DNA of 64,000 nucleotides from Methylocystis iwaonis (GTDB taxonomy: Bacteria > Pseudomonadota > Alphaproteobacteria > Rhizobiales > Beijerinckiaceae). The translations under genes and the position numbers were made by a program. The stretch is from contig NZ_AP027142.1 of the NCBI RefSeq assembly GCF_027925385.1, forward strand, positions 471,001-535,000, given 5' to 3'. This document shows, in pieces, positions 34,783-42,995 of this stretch; the stretch's first letter is position 1, and each line of letters begins with the position of its first letter. The notes under the pieces are model-generated. The model worked only from the letters and a program-made list of their open reading frames with translations. It was not told the DNA's origin and made no database searches.

Positions 34783-37383
34783 TCAAGCCGCATCAGCCTC
34801 GCCTTCGGCCGGATGCGGCGGCGGTCCGAGGAACGCCGGCACGATGATGAAGGCCGCGAGCAGAGTGAAGAAGAGGGAAATTGTCAAAAATTCGCCCATG
34901 CTCGCCGTGCCGGGATGGCTCGACAGAAAAAGGCTGCCGAAAGCCGTTCCCGTAGTCAGAGAGCTGAAGAATATGGCGCGCGTCAGGCTCGACGCCAGCA
35001 TATCGACGACGCCCTTTCGCCAGGCGATGACGTAGTAGATGTGGAAGGCGACGCCGACGCCGAACATCAACGGCAGCGCGATAATATTGGCGAAATTGAG
35101 CGGCACGCCCAATATTTCCGCCGCCTGAAGGCTCATCACGCCGGCGAGCACGAGCGGCCCGAGCGTCAGCGCGACGTCCTTGGCGTTGCGCAGGGCGATG
35201 GCCAGAATCAGGAAGACGGCCACGAAAGCGTAGATTCCGGCTTGCAGAAAGGCTTGGGTCACGGTTTTCCCGGCTTCCGAAATAATGACCGGCGCGCCGC
35301 TCGACTCTGGCGCGACCGAAAGCACGGCGTCCGCGAATTTCGTCATCACCTCGAGATCGTTGCCATCGCCCTTCGGCGTCGTCTCCAGGCGCAGGACGCC
35401 GGTGGGCGTCATCCAGTCCGACCGGAGCTGCTCCGGCAAGGAGTCGGGCGTCACGCGCTGCGCTTTCAGCGCGTCGCGCATTTGGCCCATGAGCTTTTCG
35501 AAGCCCGTGAAGGCGGCGGCGCGCGCCTTTTCGCGGATTTCGGGGCGCGCCTTGGCGAGGCCGTCGAGCGCCGCGGCGAAGCGGAGCGTCTGAGGGGAGG
35601 GCGCTTTGGCGACCGCCGCGCGCAGCGTTCTGGCGGCGTTGGTCAGGGCCTTGATCGTCTCGGCGTCGCTCGGGGCAGGTCTCACCTTGGGATAGAGCGC
35701 GTCATGCAGCTCCTTCGACGCGCGCTCGATCAGCGCGAGCTTCTCGTCCTGATCCACTGGGATGAGCGATTCGATCGAGTCGACATGATCGACCTCGGGC
35801 AGGGCCAGTATCTTCTGCTTCAGCTCGCGGGCGGCCTCGAAGGAAGACGCCAGCGTCTCGATCTTGTTGGGGGCGGTTTTGGGATCGGCGTTCAAGTCCA
35901 GGAAGGTTGCGACCGATTCGACTTTCTGGTCGCGCAGATTCATCGGGTTGGAGTCGAAACGCAGCCGCAAAAGATAGGGCGTTCCTGCGAGAACGACGGC
36001 GGCGGTGCCAAAAAGGACCAGCTTGCGGTGGTGGGCGATCCAGTGATCGACCGTGGCCAGCGAATGGGTGGCGATCGGCACATGCTCGGCCGGCGGATGC
36101 AAAATCTTGATCAGCGCCGGCAGGAAGCTGAGCGTCGCCACATAGGCGATGATCATGCCGACGCCGGCGATGAGCCCCAGCTCGGCGACGCCCAGAAATT
36201 TCGTCGGCAGGAAGCAGAAAAAGCCGGCGAGCAGCGAGACGGCGGCGAGGGTGAGCGATCCTCCGATGCCGCGCGTCGCCGCGAGAAGGGCGCGCTCCAG
36301 ATCGCCGTGGCCGTGGCGCTCCTCACGGTAGCGGGTCGCGAACTGAATCCCGAAATCCACCCCCAGCCCGATGAACAGCGCGGCGAAGGCGACCGAAATC
36401 AGATTGAAGCGGCCGATCAGCAGCACGCCGACGCCGGAGGTCATGGCGAGGCCGGCAAGCAGCGTGAGCAGCACCGCCAGGATAAGCTTGGGCGACCGCA
36501 GCGCGGCGAGCAGGATGAACGAGACGACGACGAGCGTGCCCGCGGTGTTCAGCGCCATGTTCTCGGAGAGCGTGGCGAATTCCTCATCCGCGAGCGGCGC
36601 CTCGCCGGTCAGGCGGAAAAGGAAGCCGTTCTCCTTGGTGACGCCGAGCTCGGCCGCGGTCTTGCGGACAAGCGCGATCGCGTCGGCGGCGGGCTGCAGC
36701 GCGGTGAAGTCGAGCGTCGGCGTAATGAGCACGATGCGGCGCTTCTCCAGCGGCGGACCCGCCGGGGCGGCGTCCGCCTTGCCGCCCGCGAGCAGCTTCT
36801 CCCAGTCGACCTGCGTCTGGCGACCCGCAAGCGTCTCTTCGAAGGCGCGCGAGAATTCGTCGAGACCCGCGAGATACATGGCCGTCGCGCGCTCGCTGCC
36901 GGCGGCGCGTTTCTGGTTGGCGACGAGGACGGTGGAGAGGCCGCGCAAGGTCGGGTCCTGGGCCAGCGGCGTCAGCACGTCGCGCTGGCCGAGCATCATG
37001 CCGACCGTATGCTCCACCTCGGGCAGGTCGAGGTAGAGCAAGCCATTTTTCATGAAGAAGGCCGGATCGTCCGGGCGCCAGACGCGCTGCATCAGCGGCT
37101 TGCCCGCGAGCGCGGCGGTGAGCCGCGCCGCCGCGTCGTCGGCGGCTTCGCCGGTCTTCGCGTCGATGACGGCGACAATCGAATTCTCGAGCTGGGGGAA
37201 GGCGCGATAGAGCGCCGTCTGGTTTTTCCGCCAGGCCATGTTCGGCGAAAAAAGATTTGTGGTGTCCGTATCTATCGCGAAACGCTCGACGGTGAGGTAA
37301 ACGCCTCCGCCCGTGAGAGCCAGCGTGAGAAGAACCACTGTCCAGGGCCAGCGAAGACAGAAGGCCACCAGTTTTTCCAACAT
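34783..37383 (-). CDS. hpnN: hopanoid transporter HpnN (RND/MMPL superfamily)
   Basis: HpnN moves hopanoids from the inner to the outer membrane. From ATG 37383 it is 866 residues with two six-TM halves. The first has an N-terminal anchor (LRWPWTVVLLTLALTGGGVY) and FATRYREERHGHGDLERALL after a TM bundle containing GLGVDFGIQF. The second half has LPLMFGVGVAFHIYYVIAWR. Periplasmic loops are long and helical. The frame extends to ATG 37401 with little evidence either way. Other hpn genes are not in the window. Its presence implies hopanoid-containing outer membranes. Confidence 0.9.
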   Translation of the reverse strand: MLEKLVAFCLRWPWTVVLLTLALTGGGVYLTVERFAIDTDTTNLFSPNMAWRKNQTALYRAFPQLENSIVAVIDAKTGEAADDAAARLTAALAGKPLMQRVWRPDDPAFFMKNGLLYLDLPEVEHTVGMMLGQRDVLTPLAQDPTLRGLSTVLVANQKRAAGSERATAMYLAGLDEFSRAFEETLAGRQTQVDWEKLLAGGKADAAPAGPPLEKRRIVLITPTLDFTALQPAADAIALVRKTAAELGVTKENGFLFRLTGEAPLADEEFATLSENMALNTAGTLVVVSFILLAALRSPKLILAVLLTLLAGLAMTSGVGVLLIGRFNLISVAFAALFIGLGVDFGIQFATRYREERHGHGDLERALLAATRGIGGSLTLAAVSLLAGFFCFLPTKFLGVAELGLIAGVGMIIAYVATLSFLPALIKILHPPAEHVPIATHSLATVDHWIAHHRKLVLFGTAAVVLAGTPYLLRLRFDSNPMNLRDQKVESVATFLDLNADPKTAPNKIETLASSFEAARELKQKILALPEVDHVDSIESLIPVDQDEKLALIERASKELHDALYPKVRPAPSDAETIKALTNAARTLRAAVAKAPSPQTLRFAAALDGLAKARPEIREKARAAAFTGFEKLMGQMRDALKAQRVTPDSLPEQLRSDWMTPTGVLRLETTPKGDGNDLEVMTKFADAVLSVAPESSGAPVIISEAGKTVTQAFLQAGIYAFVAVFLILAIALRNAKDVALTLGPLVLAGVMSLQAAEILGVPLNFANIIALPLMFGVGVAFHIYYVIAWRKGVVDMLASSLTRAIFFSSLTTGTAFGSLFLSSHPGTASMGEFLTISLFFTLLAAFIIVPAFLGPPPHPAEGEADAA

Positions 37384-37513
37384 TACCTGACCCCGGACCA
37401 CATTTGCGACGTTCGCCTAACGGAATAACCGCTAATTATTGTATTCTTCTATACGCGAGCGCGGCCGACCCACCAAGGCGCCGGGACAGGAAAATGCGGG
37501 CGATCGTTAAGGA

Positions 37514-38686
37514 TTACAGATAACTCAGCCACCAGAGGTCGCTCCTGCGCCGTTTGATTTCAGCGAACCAACGGCAGAGCGGGTAAAGTCCCACGACCAC
37601 GAGAATCCAGGCGACATAGGCGCCGGCGAGGCCTGTCCCGAAATCGGCCGGCGGCGCGCCGGACTTGATGACCGCGCTTATGTCTTGGAGCGAGTAGCCC
37701 CGCCAGGCCGCGAGCGCCAAGGCCCCGGCGGCGCCGGCGTATAAATGCAACACGTAAAAGAACAGGGGCGTGCGGCCGAATACGACGAGCGCGCGCCCGG
37801 CCGCCCCGCGAAGACGCTCCAATGCGGGCAGGGCGAGCGCCGCGCCGCCGAGCGTGACCAGCAAATAGAGAAGCGAGGGCGGATATTTCGTGACGTTGAG
37901 GAAGGAAAGCGCCGAGCCGATCTCGTCGGCCCGCAAAGTGAAGGCTCGCGGGTCGCCGTAGAAATTGGTCGCCCGCAGGACGATGAAAAGCGCCAGCGCG
38001 CCGAGCCCCGCCTTTCGCAGGACGGCGTCACGCTCCTGGGCGGGGCGTTTGAACAGCGGCCCGAGTCCATAGCCGAGCGCCAGGACCCCGATCCAGGGAA
38101 GGGCCGGATACAGCAGGTGGCCGGGGAGATCGAACGGCAAGGCGCCGGGTTCATGAAGCAGCCGCCACCATGGCGCCAGGGCGCCAAAGTCCGCCGCTTT
38201 GATCCCGTCGAGCAGATTGTGGCCGAGGAGGATTGCGGCGCCGATGGCGAAAACGACCGCCGGCCGCGCGAGCGACAGGACCGAGAGCGCCAGCAGCCCG
38301 CAACCGATCGCCCAAAGCGTGCCGAGGCTGATGCGTCCTGGCCCACCCCAGGTCGGGCTGATCACGACGATCTCGAGCAGGATGAGCCAGACGCCCCGCG
38401 TCGCGAGGAAAAGGGTGAGTTCTTTGTGGCTCCGCCGCGCGCCGTAAAGATATGCGCTAACGCCCGCCAGGACGGCGAATGTCGGCGCGCAGAAGTGGGT
38501 GATGAAGCGGGTGAAGAACAGAAAGGGATAGGTGTGGTCGAGATCGGTGGGGCTGAAGCGCAGGGCGTCGGCGTCGAAGAAGTCGCGCATATGGTCCAGC
38601 GCCATGATGACCATGACGAGGCCGCGCAGCCGGTCGATTTCCGGCAGGCGCGTATCGTCTAGCTGCTTGCTGGGAACGTCCCTCAT
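37514..38686 (-). CDS. DUF1624 / heparan-alpha-glucosaminide N-acetyltransferase-like membrane protein
   Basis: 390 residues with about ten membrane segments. The family hallmark is at the N-terminus: LPEIDRLRGLVMVIMALDHMRDFF, with the Asp-His pair that in eukaryotic HGSNAT relatives takes part in acyl transfer. FTRFITHFCAPTFAVLAG follows. In bacteria these proteins are proposed to acylate cell-surface sugars, but the substrate is unknown. It overlaps the ccdA gene upstream by 4 nt and is probably co-expressed with it. Confidence 0.85.
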   Translation of the reverse strand: MRDVPSKQLDDTRLPEIDRLRGLVMVIMALDHMRDFFDADALRFSPTDLDHTYPFLFFTRFITHFCAPTFAVLAGVSAYLYGARRSHKELTLFLATRGVWLILLEIVVISPTWGGPGRISLGTLWAIGCGLLALSVLSLARPAVVFAIGAAILLGHNLLDGIKAADFGALAPWWRLLHEPGALPFDLPGHLLYPALPWIGVLALGYGLGPLFKRPAQERDAVLRKAGLGALALFIVLRATNFYGDPRAFTLRADEIGSALSFLNVTKYPPSLLYLLVTLGGAALALPALERLRGAAGRALVVFGRTPLFFYVLHLYAGAAGALALAAWRGYSLQDISAVIKSGAPPADFGTGLAGAYVAWILVVVGLYPLCRWFAEIKRRRSDLWWLSYL

Positions 38687-39414
38687 CCCAACGTCGCGAG
38701 CCCCGGGAACAGTTCGAGAAGCCAGAACGACATCTCCTGCACGCCGCCGGTGAGGAAGGCGACGCCGGTAAAGATCAGCAGCACCCCGACGATCTTCTCC
38801 ACCTTGCCGAAATGCCGGCGGAAGCGGGCGACGAAGGCCAGGAAGCGCCCGAGCGCGAAGCCTGCGACGATGAAGGGCAGGCCCAGGCCCAGCGAATAGG
38901 TGGCGAGCAGCGCGGCGCCGCGCGCGACGGTGTCCTGCGTTCCCGCGACGGCGAGAATGGCCGCCAGAATCGGCCCGATGCAGGGGGTCCAGCCGAAGGC
39001 GAAGGCGAGGCCCATCACATAGGAGCCGAAGAGTCCCATAGGCTTCGTGATTTCGGCGCGTTTCTCGCGGTAGAGCAGGCTTACCTTGAGCAGGCCGACG
39101 AAGTGGAGGCCCATCAGGATGATGATCGCCCCCGCGACCCAGGAGAGAATCTGGAGATTGGCGCGGATCACCGCGCCGAAGGCGCTCGCCGTCGCGCCGA
39201 GCGCGACGAAAACGGTCGAGAAGCCGAGAACAAAAAGAACAGCCGACAGGAGGACGTCGCGCCGTGCGCGCGAGCGCGACTCCATCTCAAGATCCTCCAT
39301 GCTGACGCCGGCCAGATAGGTCAGATAAGGAGGCACCAGCGGCAGGACGCAAGGGGAGAGGAAGGACAGAAGCCCAGCCGCCGCAGCCGCTGGAAAAGTG
39401 ACGTCCGCCGCCAT
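38683..39414 (-). CDS. ccdA: cytochrome c biogenesis protein CcdA
   Basis: CcdA carries reducing power from cytoplasmic thioredoxin across the membrane for cytochrome c maturation or periplasmic thiol reduction. The 243-residue, six-TM protein has the LSFLSPCVLPLVPPYLTYLAG motif with one redox Cys and the second in FAFGWTPCIGPILAAILA. Both Cys and the flanking prolines are present. GGGGA stands 5 nt before ATG 39414. It leads a two-gene unit with the DUF1624 protein. Confidence 0.93.
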   Translation of the reverse strand: MAADVTFPAAAAAGLLSFLSPCVLPLVPPYLTYLAGVSMEDLEMESRSRARRDVLLSAVLFVLGFSTVFVALGATASAFGAVIRANLQILSWVAGAIIILMGLHFVGLLKVSLLYREKRAEITKPMGLFGSYVMGLAFAFGWTPCIGPILAAILAVAGTQDTVARGAALLATYSLGLGLPFIVAGFALGRFLAFVARFRRHFGKVEKIVGVLLIFTGVAFLTGGVQEMSFWLLELFPGLATLG

Positions 39415-39598
39415 GGTGGTCCCCTAAAGCATCATTTTTCGGAAGGTGGAGACGTTTCTGCCATAGCCCAGGCCGCGGCGCAAAGGCGCTTCGCCCGTAG
39501 GAGGCTGGCGAAGGGATTAATTTCCGTTAATCTGTTAACCATATGTAAGGATTTTCCGATACGCTGACTTCGGGAAACGCGTCGGCGCGGTGGGCAGC

Positions 39599-40207
39599 AT
39601 GGAGCTACAGGCCGGATTTCACATCGACATTGCTCGCACGCCGCTTCACGGCCCGACCGTGCGCGTCGATCTCGACGCCTGTCTCAGATTGCCCGACGGG
39701 TCGGAGCATTCCTGCCGCATCGTCGAGGCCTCGACCGGCGAGATGGCGCTCTCGGCGCTGGCCGAGCCTTGTTACGGGGATAAGATTTTCATTCATAGCG
39801 CCGAGCTTGGCCGATTCGAGGGACGTGTCGAGCGGCAGAGCGACGGCGGTTTCGCCATCGGACTCGATCTGATCGTCACACGGCGCCGCAAGCTTGCCGC
39901 GCAGCTCATTTGGTTCGCCAATCGGGACGCCTTCGGTCTGCCGGACGCGCGCCGGCACAAGCGTATCGTCCCGAGGATGCCATGGACGACCATCTGCTTG
40001 CAGGGCGGCAAGGAAAATGCGGCCTGGATCAACGACGTCTCCTGCTCGGGAATCAGCGTCGAGACCTCGGCGCAGGCCTCGATTGGAGATCGGGTGTCGC
40101 TCGGGGTGAAGACCGCCGTGGTCGGGCGCATCTTCGACGGCGGCTTCGTCGCCGAATTCGACCAGTATTTCGAGGAAGGACAGATCTCCGACAGGCTTCG
40201 ATTCTGA
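39599..40207 (+). CDS. PilZ-type protein with two tandem PilZ-like modules
   Basis: 202 residues from ATG 39599; a GTG 9 nt earlier is also possible. The N-terminal half (VRVDLDACLRLPDGSEHSCR, then GDKIFIHSAELGRFEGRVER) is a PilZ-like beta module with a degenerate binding motif. The C-terminal half has RRHKRIVPRMPW and INDVSCSGISVE, close to the RxxxR and D/NxSxxG signatures that bind cyclic di-GMP. The connecting helix KLAAQLIWFANRD matches the second PilZ protein at 55880-56482, so the two are paralogues. It probably senses c-di-GMP; the output is unknown. An AT-rich promoter-like stretch (39515-39560) precedes it. Confidence 0.75.
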   Translation: MELQAGFHIDIARTPLHGPTVRVDLDACLRLPDGSEHSCRIVEASTGEMALSALAEPCYGDKIFIHSAELGRFEGRVERQSDGGFAIGLDLIVTRRRKLAAQLIWFANRDAFGLPDARRHKRIVPRMPWTTICLQGGKENAAWINDVSCSGISVETSAQASIGDRVSLGVKTAVVGRIFDGGFVAEFDQYFEEGQISDRLRF

Positions 40208-40326
40208 CGCCGCCCCCGTTGCGGCGGCAATGTGACGAAAAAGCCACTTAACTAGAAATTAGCTCCCGGGTTGATCCGGGCCGGTTGCGCCCCCGCTCCG
40301 GTATTGAGATAGCTTTTATAACTAAA

Positions 40327-40347
40327 GGCAGTCGCTGCCGTTTTTTT
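40327..40347 (+). terminator. hairpin plus T-tract just upstream of the FecR/barrel gene
   Basis: GGCAG-TCG-CTGCC followed by G and seven Ts forms a short intrinsic-terminator-like structure. It stands 120 nt after the PilZ gene and only 27 nt before the next start codon. It most simply ends PilZ transcription. If transcription of the next gene starts upstream of it, it would instead be a leader attenuator. Confidence 0.5.
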
Positions 40348-40374
40348 GAATTCTGGCATTTCCGGGGGATCTTC

Positions 40375-41673
40375 ATGCGCAGAACTGCGATCACGACAAC
40401 CGCTCTCTGCGCTTTGACGCTCCCAGCCGTCGCCGAGGACACGATCGGCTCCGCCGCCGCCATCGAGAAGGACGTGCAGGGCCTCTCCAGCGGGCGCAGC
40501 ATGCGCCTTTCGAAGGGCGACGAGGTCTATTTCGACGAGGTGCTGACCACCGGCGCGGCAAGCCGCGGCAAGTTCGTCTTCTCGGACCGCACCGATCTGC
40601 AAATGGGCCCTTCGTCGCGGGTGAAGCTCGACAGTTTCGTCTATGCGGGCGGCGCGGGCGCGACTTTCAACGCCGCCAAGGGCGCCTTTCGCTTCGTCTC
40701 CGCCCCCGGCGAGCACAAGCCCTATGACGTGCGAACGCCCACCGCGACGATCGGCGTGCGCGGCACCAATTACGGCGTGCGGGTGAGCTCAGGCCGGACA
40801 GACGCCGTCCTCTACGCCGGCGCGATCGAGGTCTGCGACGCGTCGGGCGCTCAGTGCCGCGTGCTGGATAAGCCCTGCACCACCGTCACGGTCACGCCCA
40901 ACCACGTCTCCGAGCCTAAAAAGGTCGGCAAGAAGGATTGGAGCTTCGACAACACCTGCAAGGGCGCGCCGCCGCCCTCGGATCATGGCTCCAACCCGCC
41001 GCCCGGCGAACCCGCGCCGCCGCCCCCGCCGGGCGGGGAGGCGCCCAGCTTCAACTGGGGCGGTCCCACGATCGGCTTCACCGCCGGCTCGGTCGTCGGC
41101 AACAGCTCTTTCGCCGATCCGGTGCCGCTCAACGGCGCGGCCTTCGCCGGCGGTCTCAAGATCGGCTATATGCTGCCGATCTGGGCCAATATCGTCGTGG
41201 GCTTCGAGACCGACGCGCAATTCCGGTCGTCGATCGGCGGCTCATCCAACGGCGAGGGCTCCGTCTCCGGCTCCCGGCCGGGCTATATCGGCACGGCGCG
41301 CCTCAAATTCGGCTACGCCTTCGACCGCATCCTGGTCTACGGCACGGGCGGTCTCGCCTATGGCCATATTATCGCGCCCAAGAGATACGCCGGCTTCAAC
41401 GTGGTCGGCGCGGGCTATTCGACTGGCGCGAGCCTCGACCATGCCTTCCTGCCGGGCTGGTCGGTGGGCGGCGGCGTGAGCTACGCGCTGACGCAGAACA
41501 TCTCCGTCAACGCCGAATATCTCTACATCAAGCTCCAGCACCATTATCCGGCCTATACCTCCAGCGCTGCGCCGGGGGCCTTTCCTGTGGGCGATCACAG
41601 CGGCATGCACGGCATTCGTTTCGGCGTTAATTTCGGCTTCTCGCCGGGCGATCTGGCGCGCCTTATCCGCTAA
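40375..41673 (+). CDS. FecR-domain protein fused to a C-terminal outer-membrane beta-barrel
   Basis: 432 residues. A signal peptide (MRRTAITTTALCALTLPAVA) precedes a FecR domain (SMRLSKGDEVYFDEVLTTGA, DLQMGPSSRVKLDSFVY, RTPTATIGVRGTNYGV). A Cys-containing spacer and a Pro-rich linker (PPPGEPAPPPPPGGEAPS) follow. The last ~190 residues form a porin-like barrel (FAGGLKIGYMLPIWANIVVG, ARLKFGYAFDRILVYGTGGL, SVGGGVSYALTQNISVNAEY, RFGVNFGF) ending in a short extra tail. I chose ATG 40375 because the signal peptide starts there and GGGGGA precedes it. The barrel would sit in the outer membrane with the FecR domain in the periplasm. No sigma factor or TonB receptor gene adjoins it. Confidence 0.82.
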   Translation: MRRTAITTTALCALTLPAVAEDTIGSAAAIEKDVQGLSSGRSMRLSKGDEVYFDEVLTTGAASRGKFVFSDRTDLQMGPSSRVKLDSFVYAGGAGATFNAAKGAFRFVSAPGEHKPYDVRTPTATIGVRGTNYGVRVSSGRTDAVLYAGAIEVCDASGAQCRVLDKPCTTVTVTPNHVSEPKKVGKKDWSFDNTCKGAPPPSDHGSNPPPGEPAPPPPPGGEAPSFNWGGPTIGFTAGSVVGNSSFADPVPLNGAAFAGGLKIGYMLPIWANIVVGFETDAQFRSSIGGSSNGEGSVSGSRPGYIGTARLKFGYAFDRILVYGTGGLAYGHIIAPKRYAGFNVVGAGYSTGASLDHAFLPGWSVGGGVSYALTQNISVNAEYLYIKLQHHYPAYTSSAAPGAFPVGDHSGMHGIRFGVNFGFSPGDLARLIR

Positions 41674-41682
41674 CGCGCGATC

Positions 41683-42801
41683 TCATTCCAGAACGGCTGC
41701 CGCCGCCGGCGGGATAGCGCTCGCCGAGACGGCGGCGCCCCGCCGGGCCTGAAGCCGCTTCGAGAGCGCATGGCCGTAGCCGGCAAGCTTCAATTCCAGT
41801 GGGAAGAGAAGCAGGCAACATCCGACCATCGCCGCCGTCAAAGCGAGTTCGGCAATCGCCTCTAAGTCGTTGAAGACCGGGCCGTTGCAGAGCTGTTGCC
41901 AGAGATAGATCGAATAGCTCGCCCGGCCGACATAGGACAACGCCCGGTTGGAGAGCATGCTGCGGAACGGGCCTGTCGCGCCCGAAAGCAGGACCATGGC
42001 CGGGATGGCGGCGATATAAAGCAGCCGGTAATAGGCGATGAACTCGGCACGCGCGGCTTCGTCTTGCCCGAAGGAGGCGACGACGCCGCGCGGCAGGAAG
42101 ACGATCACCATCGCCGCGATCAGCGCCGGGACGCGACAGCCCTGCGACGCCGCGATAAGACGCTCGCCGTGTTTCGCCGCCGCGTAGCCCGCGAAGAAGA
42201 GGGCATAGGCGATGAGGAAGCCTGTCTTGCCGATCCACCAGATGGTGAAGGCGAAAGGAGCGGCAGCAAAGAGCAGGGCGGCGGCGGCGATCGGCCGGGG
42301 CGCCTTGCCTAATTCGAGATAGGCGAAAGCGACCGGAAAGAGCCAGTAGAACTGCTCCTCGAAGGCGAGGGTCCACGTATGGCCGACATACCAGTTGCAG
42401 GAAACGTCCGGCGCTGTGGTGTTGCACAGATAAAGCGCGGCGCTCAGGAAGTTTTCTGGAGAGAAGTCTATGAAGCCGGCTGCGCCCAAAGCGAGGCAGA
42501 AGGCCAGATAGAGCATCAGCGGCGGGACGATGCGGAAGAAGCGGCGTACATAAAAAGCGGGCGCGGAGAACGCGCCGGAGCTTTCGACCTCGGCGAGGCA
42601 GGCGCGGCTGACGACATAGCCGCTGATGAAAAAGAAGATGAAGACGCCGGTCTCGCCATATTGGGAGATGAAGCCGATCGGGCTCGCCTCGTAAAAGGCG
42701 CCGATCTCGCGGTTCGCGCCGAGATGATCGAGAAAGACGAGCATAATCGCGAGCACGCGCCAACCGTCGATATAGGCAAGTCTCGTGGCAGGCGCGCGCA
42801 T
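41683..42801 (-). CDS. acyltransferase 3 family membrane protein
   Basis: 372 residues with about ten membrane segments. The acyltransferase_3 pattern is visible: LAYIDGWRVLAIMLVFLDHL near the N-terminus (with the catalytic-type His), FIFFFISGYVVSR, and FYVRRFFRIVPPLMLYLA. Members transfer O-acetyl or other acyl groups to surface polysaccharides, lipopolysaccharide or peptidoglycan. No polysaccharide genes lie next to it to indicate the acceptor. It converges on the FecR/barrel gene, 9 bp away. Confidence 0.88.
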   Translation of the reverse strand: MRAPATRLAYIDGWRVLAIMLVFLDHLGANREIGAFYEASPIGFISQYGETGVFIFFFISGYVVSRACLAEVESSGAFSAPAFYVRRFFRIVPPLMLYLAFCLALGAAGFIDFSPENFLSAALYLCNTTAPDVSCNWYVGHTWTLAFEEQFYWLFPVAFAYLELGKAPRPIAAAALLFAAAPFAFTIWWIGKTGFLIAYALFFAGYAAAKHGERLIAASQGCRVPALIAAMVIVFLPRGVVASFGQDEAARAEFIAYYRLLYIAAIPAMVLLSGATGPFRSMLSNRALSYVGRASYSIYLWQQLCNGPVFNDLEAIAELALTAAMVGCCLLLFPLELKLAGYGHALSKRLQARRGAAVSASAIPPAAAAVLE

Positions 42802-42893
42802 GTCTGATCCATAGGCGCCCGGTGGCGCGATTCGGGGTAGGCCCGAAAATTTCAGATCATGACGCTAATGTGAAGCCTGCGGTTCAGCAGCTC

Positions 42894-42978
42894 CCGTCAT
42901 TGCGAGGAGCGTAAGCGACGAAGCAATCCAGGGTTGCATCGGCTGTGCTGAATTGCTTCGCTTCGCTCGCAATGACGG
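42894..42978. repeat. family A palindrome, copy between acyltransferase and DadA-like gene
   Basis: CCGTCATTGCGAGGAGCGTA and TTCGCTTCGCTCGCAATGACGG bound this 85-bp copy, with AAGCAATCCAGG/TGAATTGCTTCG inner arms. The inner arms are in the opposite arrangement to the 3.7-kb copy (GAGGAGCG left, GCTTCGCT right). It lies between two minus-strand genes and may act as their boundary terminator hairpin. Confidence 0.85.
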
Positions 42979-42995
42979 GCCGAGCAATGTGCGGC

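Noticed and set aside
34813..37428. 871-codon plus-strand open frame opposite hpnN
   Set aside because: Antisense shadow; the minus-strand product is a complete HpnN with correct membrane topology.
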